64,000 nt of DNA from Diploptera punctata (lineage: Eukaryota > Arthropoda > Insecta > Blattodea > Blaberidae). The stretch is taken from the NCBI GenBank assembly GCA_030220185.1, contig JASPKZ010007422.1, forward strand, positions 310,001-374,000. Reading direction: 5' to 3'. Numbering within the stretch: position 1 is the first letter of the stretch; the number at the start of each line of letters is the position of its first letter. Shown piece by piece: positions 23,253 to 33,947 of this stretch. Made by a program: the position numbers and the translations under genes. Under the pieces are notes generated by a model that saw nothing but the letters and a program-made list of their open reading frames with translations, searched no databases and was not told the origin of the DNA.

Positions 23253-23384
23253 TGGCGAGTGCTTCTAGGCGTGTTTCCTGGTCGGAAGATCTACTTAGAG
23301 TGAGCTCTGCTGACGTGATACCAGACGTCAGCAGAGCTCACTCTAAGTAGATCTTCCGACCAGGAAACACGCCTAGAAGCACTC

Positions 23385-23427
23385 GCCACTGAAGATGCCC
23401 TCCGCAGTTGAGGGCGAAACGTCTGGT
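23385..23427 (+). ncRNA. Hammerhead-ribozyme-like motif, right arm
   Basis: Stem I GCCA (23385-23388) pairs with TGGT (23424-23427). Core CTGAAGA at 23389-23395 fits the CUGANGA consensus. Stem II is GCCCTC (23397-23402) with GAGGGC (23410-23415), 7-nt loop. GAAA follows at 23416-23419, stem III is a minimal ACGT, and C23423 is the expected cleavage base. One unpaired T (23396) precedes stem II. The tiny stem III is typical of retroelement hammerheads that act as dimers. Activity is untested. Confidence 0.7.
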
Positions 23428-24470
23428 ATCAACACCAACTATGGACCACGGCCACAGAACCCGGAATCACACAACATTATGATTACCGGCCGTGAAAGCC
23501 TGCATTCAACTATCCGAAAACTGTTTGCCTACACGCACCCTACTCTTTGTGCCATTTAGAAACATTCGTATAAGTCTAACTAACTTTTTAGGAATTCCGA
23601 ACTCCAACAGGATACTATATAACTTCTCCCTTTTAATTGAATCATATGCTTTTTTGAAGTCTACATACAGTTGATGTACTGTACCATTATATTCCTATTT
23701 CTTTTCTAAAATCTGTCTTATACTAAAAATCTGATCTGTTGTAGACCTGTTTCTTCTAAATGCACATTGATGATCTCCTAGAATGTCATCAATATAGGGA
23801 GTAAGTCTGCTTACTAATATATTTGTTAGAATTTTGTACGAAGTTGAAAGTAATGAGATGCCCCTGTAGTTGTTGCAATCAGTTTTATCTCCTTTCTTAT
23901 AAATTGGTACGATAATTGATTCCTTCCATTCATCTGGAAGAGCTTCTTTTTCCCAAATCATACTAAGCAACCAGCGTATCTTGTCCATCAATTTTTCTCC
24001 CCCTGATTTTATCAGTTCTGCTGGGATCTCATCTGAACCTGATGCTTTATACATCTTCAATTTTTCAATCGCCATTTCAACATCTAATGCACTTGGCTCT
24101 GCAACTAACATTTCCGCCGTCTGTAAATTATCCTCCTCAATGTCCTGATCTGTATGTGCATTTAATAGGTGATTAAAGTAACTTTTCCATCTATTTAATA
24201 TACTCCTGGAATCTGCAATCATATCCCCATTTTCATTCCGAATTATGTTTGTTCTAGCCTGAAACCCTTTCTTCTCTATACTAATTCCCTGATATAATTC
24301 TCTAATGTACCTATTTTTTTGCATTCATTTCAAGTTCATTAATCTTCTCTCTCAAATATTCCCTCTTTTTACTCTTTAGTAACTTGGTGGTTTCCCGTCT
24401 AATACTACCAATTGCTCTAAATTTACCTCATTTGGCTCGTGTAGTCATTTCATTTTTGCTAGCTTTACTT

Positions 24471-25149
24471 GTTATTCTTAGTGAATTAAAATAATAATAT
24501 TCAAAACAAAGAACATTTTCTAAAATATACCTAATCAATAATTACAACATAAAACAGTTTATTACGTATGGATGATACATCTGAGTTACGCTTCAGTCTA
24601 TTCTGATGCAACAAAATGACTGAAGCTGTCGAGTCTTGTGTTGTGTTGCCATCTAAATTTTTAAAACACAAGTCTAGCAAACCTTTGGCCGGTGACCAAA
24701 TAACAGTTATTTTAAATGTATTCACAGTTCACCAGCTTTCTTGTAATCTACCCTATTCAACTATCATACCTGCTCCCTGTCAATTGTGGCGCGAAGGGCG
24801 GAAGGATACAATTGGTGTTTGTTTATGTTAGGATCACTCTAAGAACGGATACGGTATAGTAGCTTTTTCACAAATTTGCAGCTAGTTATGTTTTCAAGAT
24901 GGCCAGATCTAGCTATAAAGTGGCTAAATTGGCAACACTGGATGGTGACGTATATGACAAGTGCACAATGTAACAATAGGGAGTGTGACGTGATAGGTAC
25001 AAAGGAACATAAAAACTGACTCACGCAGGAACTGTGCTCCAAGTCCAATTTATGGTTTCATTTTGCTGACGAATATTCTTATTTTGTTAATAAAATCGAT
25101 TGTATCCAGTTTCTAGAGCAAACTTATTTGTATCGTGTGTCATACAATA
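24471..25149. other. Intron 1 of the minus-strand gene, nothing assigned
   Basis: No repeat with a sibling in the window and no exon I can support. Confidence 0.35.
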
Positions 25150-25602
25150 ATAACTAACTCACTGGCTCTATCGAACCTCTAGGTTCATGGTCGCGCGGAC
25201 ATACATCCCTATCCTGAGCTAATGCTTTCCAATCATTCCCTGTATAATCTGTTTCCCTCAAATCATAGTTAATGTTATTCCCCCACCTATTCTTGGTCTA
25301 CCAACTGGGCGTTTTCCCTCTGGTTTTGCTACAAGAATCTTCCATGCACGTATTTCATTCCCCATACGCGCAACATGTCCTGCCCATCGCAGACTACGAG
25401 ACTTAACCGTTCGTGTTATATCTGGCTTCCTGTAAAAACCATGTGGTTAATCATTATGTAGTCTTTTCCATTCACCTGTCTGTTCATCTCTCTTCGGTCC
25501 AAAAATGTTCCTAAGAACTTTATTCTCAAATAATCGTAATCTCCTTTCCTCCCTTAAAGTAAGAGTCCATGTTTCACATCCATATAATATAACTGGTAGC
25601 TC
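25150..25602 (-). mobile_element. LINE group A 3' fragment
   Basis: Antisense group A tail from the CTAACTCACTGGC end to the PVILYGC region, with many indels. Confidence 0.75.
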
Positions 25603-25700
25603 CTCTTGTACACCCGTAATTTCCCCTTATTTCGTATTCTATCCATGCTAGATTTTCCAACAGATACTGATAATAATAATAATATAATTTATTATTATTG

Positions 25701-26016
25701 TCCACCGCTGTGGTCTCGAGGTAGCGTGCTGCCTTGTCACGCAGCGGGCCCGGGTTCGATCCCCGGTCGGGGCAGTTTTTCTGGGTGAGGTTTTTATCGG
25801 GGTTTTTCCTCACCTGTAAGACAAATGTCAGGAAAACTTTAAGGCCCAAACGGTCCCCGAAATCATATGGCCATCATTATCATCATCCTTCACCGGTGTG
25901 GAAAGCAACGGGAAGCTACCACACCTAAAATTCCCTAGTAAAGCTGCAAGCATAGCATGAAAATGTTATGATTGAAGTGAAGGACCTGCCTTCGGGCAGA
26001 ATTACTATGGATGGAT
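25701..26016 (+). mobile_element. SINE S2, full copy
   Basis: The head TCCACCGCTGTGGTCTCGAG with B-box-like GGGTTCGATCCCC is followed by a body with GGGTTTTTCCTCACCTGTAA and an end at TTACTATGGATGG. An (ATT)n tail follows. Other copies at 30704, 48142 (reverse) and 26225 (reverse, partial). Confidence 0.8.
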
Positions 26017-26036
26017 TATTATTATTATTATTATTT

Positions 26037-26180
26037 ATGCAATGCCACCACGTCATTTCGACATTCTGGTATTCTCTCCTGGCGTAGCAATATTGTAACC
26101 CAGTTCTGAGGTTGAGGTGCCTGGAAGGCGGAGTTATGCTGCCCCGATAGGTGTTGGTGTAACGATGCGCCAGGAGAGGC
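26037..26180 (-). mobile_element. SINE S5, tail fragment
   Basis: Reverse match to the tail of the S5 copy at 42125-42420 (GGTGCCTGGAAGGCGGAGTT and GTATTCTCTCCTGGCG blocks). Confidence 0.55.
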
Positions 26181-26224
26181 GGTAATCCTAAACTTTAATG
26201 AATGTTATTAATGGTGGCCAGATG

Positions 26225-26352
26225 ATGTTCGGGGGCCTTAAAGTTTTCCTCACATTTGTCTTACAGGTGAGGAAAACCCCCGATAAAAACTTGCCCCGGC
26301 CGGGGATAGAACCAGGGCCCGTTGTGTGACAAGGCAGCACAGCGGTGGACAA
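26225..26352 (-). mobile_element. SINE S2, 5' part
   Basis: Reverse copy of the S2 head and first body segment, with a small deletion in the head. Confidence 0.7.
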
Positions 26353-26359
26353 CTCTGTA

Positions 26360-27100
26360 TATAAGAACACATATAAAATTACAGTCATACGATGATAAAA
26401 CTTGGGATTCTGGTGCGAAATGCAATCTTCGCTAATTCAAAGAAAAAGAAAGTGTAAGTTATTGTATTTAGCAGCGACGGCCTAACGATATTTGGTGGGT
26501 ACCAGATCCAAGATGGCCGAAATTCCATGAAAAAAATGTATTTCCCCGTGAGACTCAACCAGGGTAGCTCTGCGCCAACTCTGCTACTTCTTTTTGGCCG
26601 AACAAAAAAAGTTACATAAAATATTTGAGTATTGAGATAGGGGGGGGAAAAGAAGAAAAAGCCACATTAACAACTATCTAGTACTAGACGCTAAAAACTG
26701 AAAAAATAATGCACGTCAGTTTTGAATTTAAACAAAACAATAGTAAATACTGACCATTCCTTGTATTTGACAATTTTATGCATCATAATGTTGTTAAATT
26801 ATATTCCATAATCCATAGACTGCCATTTACGGTAGAATACCATGCGTTATCATTTAATTTTTAACCATGTGTGTGTGTTTGTGTCAAATACAATTTACGG
26901 TCCTATCGTTAAAATAATGTATTTCCAAATACGTGCATTCATGTCACGTTCGAGGGTTGGCAACACTGATTCACTAGAAACCGGTTTTGTACCGTTTCAC
27001 GTCTCGATATGAAAAATGTCTGAACTTTCTTATTAACTAAAATTGTCACAAATGATCAGTTACATTCCACAAGAAAAATGAAGAAAGTACAGTGAGCCTA
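26360..27100. other. Intron 1 of the minus-strand gene, nothing assigned
   Basis: A (G)n run near 26640; otherwise no feature I can support. Confidence 0.35.
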
Positions 27101-27105
27101 CATAC

Positions 27106-27247
27106 CTAGTGCGTTCCAAGTAAACATGATTTCCTTGACGATGTCACGGGCCATTGTGACGGCATCCACAACGTCGCCCAATTGGAAACAATTTGAATGT
27201 GATATCGAAGTCAGGAGAATAAAATGTATGAACCAACGACCAAACAT
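27106..27247 (-). CDS. Putative secreted insect protein, exon 1 with signal peptide
   Basis: The minus-strand first coding exon starts at ATG 27247-27245 and ends at donor GTATGT (27105 leftward). It encodes a secretory signal, MFGRWFIHFILLTSISHSNC, with a hydrophobic core FIHFILLTSI. It is followed by FQLGDVVDAVTMARDIVKEI and MFTWNAL. Exon length is 142 nt, leaving one base (G) that completes an Ala codon with exon 2. This Met was chosen over an in-frame Met 27 codons upstream because it places the hydrophobic stretch at the N-terminus. The gene is not recognised; it resembles insect-restricted extracellular proteins of unknown function. Intron 1 is about 7.2 kb and intron 2 about 2.9 kb. 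It may lie antisense inside a UBR3 intron. Confidence 0.7.
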
Positions 27248-27249
27248 GA

Positions 27250-27935
27250 TGCTGTTACACTGCACTAAACCTGTTGTCAAGCTGTGAACATTTTTCCAAT
27301 ATTGTTTGATTTTAATTTCTTCCTGCAATACTCAAATTACCTTATGATGCAACAATGGACAAAAACATATTCACACAATTTTTTAATCGCCTTCTGGAAT
27401 ACACATTAATGACGCACAATGAACAGATAATAACAGTAATTATTTCTGCCGTATTTCAAGATGCAATCAGTTTTCTTCTTAAAATGTAATAATTATTTTA
27501 TACAAATAGTATTTAAAGCAAAATTTGTTGGACACAAAAGCTGAAACGTCTGACTTCTCCAGCGAACATAGATGATAGTGATTCCCCGTGTTGATTCTCT
27601 GATGACGTAATGGTGGATTTTTTCTGTTGTCAAATAAAATGAATAGCTCTGTACGTATGGTCCGTTATCCAACATGTGGCGAGAGAAAAGAAAAAAAGTG
27701 TTGAGCCACTCCTACATCTCCTCAGCTGGTGGCCTTGGCTTTGATGTCTTTGCACAAAGAACGTTATAATAATTGTGTCCAGTGCACTTTGAACCGGAAA
27801 TAACAGTCGGGGCCTCTAATTTATCTGATGACTTCCACAGCCTCCAAAATAAACTTTATCAGGAGGCAAATAAACAAGTTCGTAACATAAAAACTGGATA
27901 CCATTTTAACACTTCCAGATTAGACATTGTTTATT
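27250..27935. other. Upstream region of the minus-strand gene, nothing assigned
   Basis: Would contain the promoter of the secreted-protein gene. I cannot point to a convincing core promoter motif. Confidence 0.3.
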
Positions 27936-27939
27936 CCTC

Positions 27940-28035
27940 TCGTTTTCCAACAAAAAGCTTCCATGACTGTCTCCCATTCGCCATTCGTGCCACACGTCCT
28001 GGCCATCGCAGTCTACGAAATTTAACTATTTTATT
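27940..28035 (-). mobile_element. LINE group A small fragment
   Basis: Antisense match to the RRLRWAGHVxRMxxxR part of group A only. Confidence 0.6.
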
Positions 28036-28136
28036 AGGGAAAGGATTTTGAGGTTCGGCACTTTTCCAAAAAAATATAGCAGTTTTCATACCAATAGTTC
28101 AATATAATTGATTCAAAATTACAAAAATATAATAAA

Positions 28137-28580
28137 ATGAATGGGGTAATACGAAGACATTTTGGTAAACAGATGAGGACAGACACAAAACTAAGATTAC
28201 ATAACATCACATCAAAAGCTGCTCTAAAATACGGAAGTGAAATTTGGATTTTAAATAAAAGAAACTCTCATAAACTTCAAGTAAACCAAATGCGCTTCTT
28301 ACGATCATTGTTAGGAGTTAATAGACTGGATCACCAAAGGAACACTATTATCAGAGGAAAACTTGGAGTAACAAGTTTAAATGAAGATATACAAAGATAC
28401 CAATAAGAATGGAAAAATCATCTGAGGAGAATGGCAAGAAATAGACTTCCAAAATTGGCATTCCAATATACCCCAACTGGACATAGGGACCAAGGAAGAC
28501 CAAAACATCGGTGGAAAGATCAAGACCATCTTCGCTAGGTTTACCGTACAGGCCACATGGCCTAAAACGAATTTGTTCAA
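28137..28580 (+). mobile_element. LINE group C copy
   Basis: Open for 89 codons (AALKYGSEIWILNKRNSHKL, QVNQMRFLRSLLGVNRLDH), then a stop and the tail shared exactly by eye with 2483-2619. Ends at a TATATG and (G)n run. Confidence 0.75.
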
Positions 28581-28972
28581 TATATGTATTTGGGGGGGGG
28601 GGATAAAATGAAACTAAATGAACACAATTTGTTGCACATTTTCGTGACATTACTACATTTTGCCCCTTCTTCTCTCTTCAACATCTGTACGTCCACTCTC
28701 CTCTGCATTTTTAAAAGATGGGACAGAAAAAATGTATTTTTTTCTTTTTGAAGAGTTTTTTAAAATCTCAATCAGAAGTCAACAATATTAAAATATAATT
28801 TACGTAATTTATATGCCAGCAACAATGGGCAGCTGTGAAGTGAACAGTGTTGCTGTAACAGTTTAAGTTAGTGCTGGCAATAATTTAACAGTTTTCTATC
28901 CACCGACTTGTTGTTAGCTGTGTTTTACTAGTCTCAATCACAACGTATTTTTATTAGTACATAACAGGTATC

Positions 28973-29342
28973 GGTCGCGGTGAACTAGTGGTTATGCGGG
29001 TTCAAACCCGGCCGGGGTCGATGCATTTTTTAGGATGGAAAAATCCAAGGAGCAAGTCCTCCGGGAGGGACTTTAAGCCGTGGGTCCCGAGTCTGAAGAT
29101 TTTCAGGCTCGTAAAAGATCCTTAAGCCTGAATGAAAAGGCCTCTAAGCAAAATTTACCGAATGTTGCCGTCCTAGTACTACCTTGGTTTCCTTGATGTT
29201 AGTATGAGGCGGAACGCTGACCACGGACCACTCAAAGGACATCTATGCGAAAACAAGTGTAACTAAATTAGTATGGTTCAAATTCTTCCCTGTAGGGGGA
29301 GAGCGCCTAAATCTCTGTTAAGGGAAACATGGGCTTACAAGA
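28973..29342 (+). mobile_element. SINE S3, long copy
   Basis: Head with a small deletion (GGTCGCGGTGAACTAGTGG, then GGGTTCAAACCCGG), the S3 body and the distal block also seen at 14390-14590. Confidence 0.8.
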
Positions 29343-29635
29343 AGACCTAATAGGTTTTCACAACAATAACATGGCGAATGTTAAGAAGGATACATTGTAT
29401 GCACTTTCAGAATCAAAACTGATGGCATCATTGTTCGATGTTCCATCCGTGAAGTAAATATTGCAATAAACTAAACAACTGTGAATTACCTCTTGTGGAC
29501 TCTGTGAAGATATGCATATTATATAAACTGGTATAAACCTTAATTCAATTGTTTCAGCAGCACCTTTTTGTATGTATTTTCAAAACCTTCCCTCCCCCTT
29601 TACGACCAAAATTTGCACCTTAAAATCCTTCCCCT

Positions 29636-29885
29636 AGTTATATCTGGTTACCTATAAAGACCATGTAGCTCACTGTTATGTAGTCTTCTCCATTCACCTG
29701 TCTGTTCATCTCTTTTTGGAACTTTATTCTGAAATATTCATAATCTCCTTTCCTCCCTTAAAGTAAGTCCATGTTTCACATCCATATAATATAACTGGGA
29801 GGATAACAGTTTTATCTTTTTTCTAGAGACGACTGAAGTTGTTGTAATGCATAATAGCACGTGTTTCCAGAACATGTTTTAATTA
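29636..29885 (-). mobile_element. LINE group A fragment
   Basis: Degenerate antisense segment of the group A tail (YGCETWTL to the GLYRKPD region). Confidence 0.65.
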
Positions 29886-29889
29886 GCTG

Positions 29890-30700
29890 AACCTCCCCAC
29901 TTGAAGCAAGGTTGGTTCTTGCGGCAATTACTCTACCGAGCTTAGTTACGTATACTTTCCTACATGTCAATGAGTGACGTGGTTAGCTCATCGCCTAAAA
30001 GAGACTCAGAAGGAGTAACTTGGATGCAAAACACCTATTAAATTTGCTCAGAGGCTCTAATTTAGACTTGAAGTTATTTTATAAAGCTGACTCGGGATCC
30101 ATGACCTCCCTGACGACTTGTCGCTTGTTTTTCTTCGTCCCAAAAAAAACTGCATCGACTCCGGTCAGGTTTGAATCCTCGACACTCAGGACCCCTACAT
30201 CGCTGACCCCGATTATCTCTGACCTATCCGGATATTTAGTATTTATGAAGATAAAAATGTGTCCACAATCAATATGACATCGGGTTTCCGAGCACAAGTA
30301 AGGAAATATAGAGTGGAATGTTGCGAGGTGCTTCAATAGTCCTGAGACAGGTGAAAGCCCTGTGTTTGTGCAACAAAAAACAACATACTTCAGGTTGAGG
30401 CTAATCTTGTAAATAACTTGATTATAGTTATTTAAAGGAGCTTTAATTGTCTTTAACTTCTCCGTTCTCTATTTTTTGCTGTGTTTATATAAGACTGTCG
30501 GGTGTAGTGTTGACCTTGGGGGCCACTCAGCCTCCTTATTCTTTAATTTTCATTAATTTCTTTCTCTTTACGTGAATTCCGTGGTAACTGACGTAATAAT
30601 TGTAAAAAATACTTATTTTACTAGTTTTTTTTTTCTCTTAAAACGTTTATATATATATGTTTTATTCTCTTTAAAAGAAAACACGTAGTTTGTATCTTTA
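29890..30700. other. Mostly unassigned; SINE S3-like remnant at 30050-30200
   Basis: A diverged reverse S3 head and body (GACTCGGGATCCATGACCTC, GGTTTGAATCCTCGA) lies at 30050-30200. The rest holds nothing I recognise. Confidence 0.4.
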
Positions 30701-30703
30701 ATG

Positions 30704-31012
30704 TCCACCGCTGTGGTCTCGAGGTAGCGTGCTGCCTTGTCACGCAGCGGGCCCGGGTTCGATCCCCGTTTGGGGCAGTTTTTCTGGGTGAGGGTTTTTA
30801 TCAGGGTTTTTCCTCACCTGTAAGACATGTCAGGAAAACTAAGGCCCAAACGGTCCCCGAAATCATATGGCCATCATCATCATCCTTTACCGGTGTGGAA
30901 AGCAACAGGAAGCTACCACACCTACAATTCCCTAGTAAAGCTGCAAGCATAGCATGAAAATGCTATGATTGCAGTGAAAGACTGCCTTCGGGCAGAATTA
31001 CTATGGATGGAT
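30704..31012 (+). mobile_element. SINE S2, full copy
   Basis: Closely similar to 25701-26016 with the same head, B-box-like GGGTTCGATCCCC and TATGGATGG end. Confidence 0.8.
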
Positions 31013-31154
31013 ACTGAGCTTCTTTGCAAAACATTAAAAATTGCAATTGTTAGCAATTTCTAAATTTTCATTTTTGTTGAACTCCTACGCCCAATGGTTT
31101 TGTGCTGGTGAGCACAAACGTATGCCGGCTGAATGTGTAGATTTAACAAAACAA

Positions 31155-31920
31155 ACATTTAAATAACTATTTAACTTGTGGTAGTCAATGACCAATCACT
31201 TTTCAATCAATTTTGATTTACAACCAATCACAGTCGTGTTTCACCTGATATTTATCACTTAAGTTTATTATATTAAAGAAAGCTCTTCCTTTTTAATATT
31301 CTGAACAGGTCAGAGCATTATCTTGCAGTGACTGACTCTCTAAGAAATACATTGAATATAGCAATTTATATGTTAAGGTGTAAGAATCCTGGAATACAAG
31401 TGGCTCCCAGATTGTATATATAGTGCACTAATGTAACCAGGTACTGCTTGTGTGATATAATAGAAAAAAAAATTGTAGCAATTGATTATACCACAATAAA
31501 AAATAAAGCACTGTTTGTACTTTCTTAAACATATTATTTCCAGAAAAATTGACATATTTGCATCAGAAATTAATTAACCTATAATGTTGGTTATAAACAG
31601 TTTGATGTGTTTCATTTTTTCTCCACTAGGGTACAACATTGCAATCCTATTTGGCAATAAATAATATGATCTGGTTGCAGTGATGAACAAATGAAACATA
31701 ACATTCTCATTTGTTTTCAAACATCCCCGTTTACATTAAATATATAAATATTTTAAAATAAATATATTTAAATGATTTGTGAGTAAACAGCTTAACTTAT
31801 TCATTAAAAAGTCCTAACAAATGCCACTCTTGATTTTTCCAAATCTTCTAGATAATTTGGAAATCACTCGTGGCATTACTTATGATAAATTCTGAAATAA
31901 AAATAAAGTAATGCGTGAGG
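31155..31920 (-). repeat. Dispersed repeat X, copy 3 with internal insertion
   Basis: Same orientation as copy 2. The stretch 31375-31555 has no counterpart in the other copies and may be an insertion. Confidence 0.6.
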
Positions 31921-32054
31921 ACATTAATTAAACAATGTGTTGTAAAATACGTTGACAGCCAGCGATAAAACTGTTATTTTTCAATTGTCTTTACAAACCT
32001 GTTTTGTACAAATCTTTCCATTACGATGAGTTGTGTTATCGCTGACATTTAAAG

Positions 32055-32093
32055 CTTTGTACCATGTTGAGGAATCATTTGCTGCTTGTGCAG
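32055..32093 (+). CDS. Ubr3: Possible UBR3 mini-exon (doubtful)
   Basis: Thirteen codons (LCTMLRNHLLLVQ) ending in phase 0 at a good donor (CAG followed by GTAGGTGAG), compatible with the phase-0 start of the next exon. In UBR family proteins a leucine/valine-rich segment precedes the MWxRNG motif, which fits. The only possible acceptor (TTTAAAG) lacks a polypyrimidine tract, and TGA lies in frame just upstream, so this is weak. Confidence 0.25.
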
Positions 32094-32354
32094 GTAGGTG
32101 AGCGTCTGTTAATTTCACTCTTCTAACATTATACCGGGTGTGCTATATATTCTTCAATTTTACACGCTTTATATTAGCTTGACCTGTATCTGTCTATCTA
32201 TGTAACGGAATCTTTCAACACGATTTTCACCCACTTACAAAACATTGGATCGACTTGAAACTTTCTATTTCTTGTAAAGGACCAATGACAATACAATAAT
32301 TTCATAATTTTTTTCTCTGATCCTGGCCTGGATCATCAGGACATAAAATCATAA

Positions 32355-32575
32355 ATACCGGTATAATTGGTGTAATATGATCTGGTTGCAGTGATGAACA
32401 AATGAAAAATAATATTCTCATTTGTTGTTCGAACATCCCCGTTTACATTAAATATATAAATATTTTTAAATAACTATATTTAAATAATGATTTGTGAGTA
32501 AACAGCTTAACTTATTCATTAAAAAGTCGTAACAAATGCCACTATTTAGATACTCACTTGTAGGATTGCTTATGA
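32355..32575 (-). repeat. Dispersed repeat X, partial
   Basis: Matches the distal third of copies 2 and 3 (GATCTGGTTGCAGTGATGAA, TTGTGAGTAAACAGCTTAAC). Confidence 0.6.
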
Positions 32576-32672
32576 AAACAAAACTACTAATGATATAGAA
32601 TAAATGTGTTTGACTTGACCCCAGATATCTGTGTTGCAGTGAAATACAGAGAGATGTATGTATGTATTGCAG

Positions 32673-32854
32673 GTGGCATTCTACGAGATCCTGGCTGGGA
32701 TGTGGGTGCGCAACGGTCTGCAGATAAAGGGACAAGCAATGACGTACATCCAGTGCAACTTCTGCAACTCGATGGTGGATGCTGATCTCTACCTACTGCA
32801 ACTGTGCGCCACACAGATTTCTCCTGAGATCTTCCTCACAACTGTCATCGACAA
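32673..32854 (+). CDS. Ubr3: UBR3 exon a (E3 ubiquitin ligase, partial)
   Basis: UBR3 is a single-subunit E3 of the UBR family that transfers ubiquitin from an E2 through a C-terminal RING. This 182-nt exon has acceptor TGTATTGCAG and donor GTGCGT, starts in phase 0 and leaves two bases. It encodes FYEILAGMWVRNGLQIKGQA, then MTYIQCNFCNSMVDADLYLL and QLCATQISPEIFLTTVID. The MWVRNGLQIKGQAMTY block is the part of the UBR-family helical body that I recognise as UBR3-specific (UBR1/UBR2 have MWRRNG at the same place). It begins the C-terminal half; the UBR box and earlier body are not visible in the window. Confidence 0.92.
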
Positions 32855-32986
32855 GTGCGTACACAACACCCTGTTGTCACTAGATTATTTTTTGTACGGC
32901 ACAACCAATTTTTTTTTTCTGGTTGGGAATACACGCCTGCAGTTATTATTAAAATATCAGGCGTTACATTACTAGCCTAAATACAA

Positions 32987-33530
32987 GGTGATTCAGAAAT
33001 ATGGCTATACGTTTGATCGCATTTTGTGACAAAAATATTATTATTAAAGGAAATATGATATCATTGGAAAGGGAATCCTTCAAATTACGATTGACTGATA
33101 TGAAGCTCACGTGCAGCTTGGTAGCTTGATTTTTGTGGGCTAGCGTCGAACGCCTCCACAATTCTCTTCGTTGTTTCTGCATCCGTGCTAATGCAAGGGC
33201 TTCCAGGAGGTTTGATTTTCTGCATCCTTTCAGTTTCCAGCAGTCGGTTTCTCCACTTCCCCATAGTCGACGGCTGCAATGCTACGTTAAACTCACATCT
33301 TGCGGCCTCACGAACATTAGCATACATTATTGCCCATGCAGCAATTGTAATTTGCTGTTGCATATTTAATGCCATTTTGACTAATGATGTAAGTTCTACA
33401 CTGTTTTGTTTTATTCCATTGTTGTAATTTGAATAATTACCTTTCCAATGGTAATTTCTTGTTTCCTGTAATGGTAATATTTTCATGACACAACTTGATC
33501 AAACGTATAGCCATATTTATGATTCATCCC
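32987..33530 (-). mobile_element. Tc1-mariner-type non-autonomous element with DUF4817-like frame
   Basis: Terminal inverted repeats of about 30 bp (ATATGGCTATACGTTTGATC and its reverse complement) lie at 32990-33020 and 33490-33525. The minus strand has a 133-codon frame with a helix-turn-helix-like region: MALNMQQQITIAAWAIMYAN, QPSTMGKWRNRL, SPQKSSYQAARELHISQS. This order resembles the N-terminal DUF4817 region of some Tc1-mariner-type transposases. No catalytic DDE domain, so internally deleted. Lies in UBR3 intron a-b. Confidence 0.7.
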
Positions 33531-33581
33531 ATACTAAATTTTATATCTAATATAAATACATATTTGGGGAGAAAAATAAAA

Positions 33582-33848
33582 TGCTCAGACTGGGGTTTGA
33601 ACCCAGGACCTTTGACTTTCTAGTCCAATGCTCTACCCCTGAGCTACCTGAGAAACTCCAATCTAAAAGCAAATTTTTCTCTTATACACTGTTAACTTGT
33701 TAAATTAGAAGCCGCCATTTGTGAGGTTGAGCAAATGCTCGGTGTAGAAGAGAAAAATGTGCATTTAGATTGGAATTTCTCAGGTAGCTCAGTGGTAGAG
33801 CATTGGCCTGGAAATTAAAGGTCCTTGGTTCAAGCCCCAGACTGAGCA
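33582..33848. repeat. tRNA-like palindromic repeat, locus 1
   Basis: Two tRNA-like sequences in divergent orientation: minus 33582-33653 and plus 33778-33848. The plus copy has A-box-like TAGCTCAGTGGTAGAGCA and T-arm GGTTCAAGCC. Flanks share GAGAGAAAAAT-type sequence. The right anticodon arm is broken. Confidence 0.75.
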
Positions 33849-33947
33849 TATCATTTTTCTCTTCAAATATAATTTGTCCTTCAGTTACAAGTATTAAATT
33901 AATAATAAAAACATTGTATTCGCGTAGACTTTCACGACCGGAGTTGC

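Larger units (their letters stand above)
23150..23522. mobile_element. Palindromic hammerhead-bearing insertion with 12-bp target-site duplication
   Basis: TATCCGAAAACT is repeated exactly at 23150-23161 and 23511-23522, in the middle of the LINE reverse-transcriptase frame. Between them, arms 23164-23315 and 23326-23477 form an apparently perfect 152-bp inverted repeat with a 10-nt spacer, followed by about 33 nt of single-copy sequence. No ORF. Each arm carries a hammerhead-like motif. Variable-length duplications and inverted terminal repeats with hammerheads are known from Penelope-like elements, so this may be a coding-free Penelope derivative. Confidence 0.85.
22194..24470 (-). mobile_element. 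LINE group A, long copy with reverse transcriptase, interrupted at 23162-23510
   Basis: The longest group A copy. On the minus strand from about 24324: YIRELYQG, KMYKASGSDEIPAELIK, WKESIIVPIYKKGDKTDCNN, YRGISLLSTSYKILTNI, DDILGDHQCAFRRNRSTTDQ (fingers/palm of a LINE reverse transcriptase). After the insertion it resumes with a SRMGF-like then GDLLSPLLFNF-type motif and LLVYADDVLLADSEE (catalytic YADD). It continues through YGCETWTLTLREERR to the AAMNLWVR end and a TTACTTACTTACT tail (22194-22208). Frameshifts and stops make it inactive. Confidence 0.85.

Noticed and set aside
32855..32975. Open frame continuing after UBR3 exon a
   Set aside because: The conserved UBR3 residues resume at 36377 in the phase set by donor 32855; the read-through is AT-rich intron.
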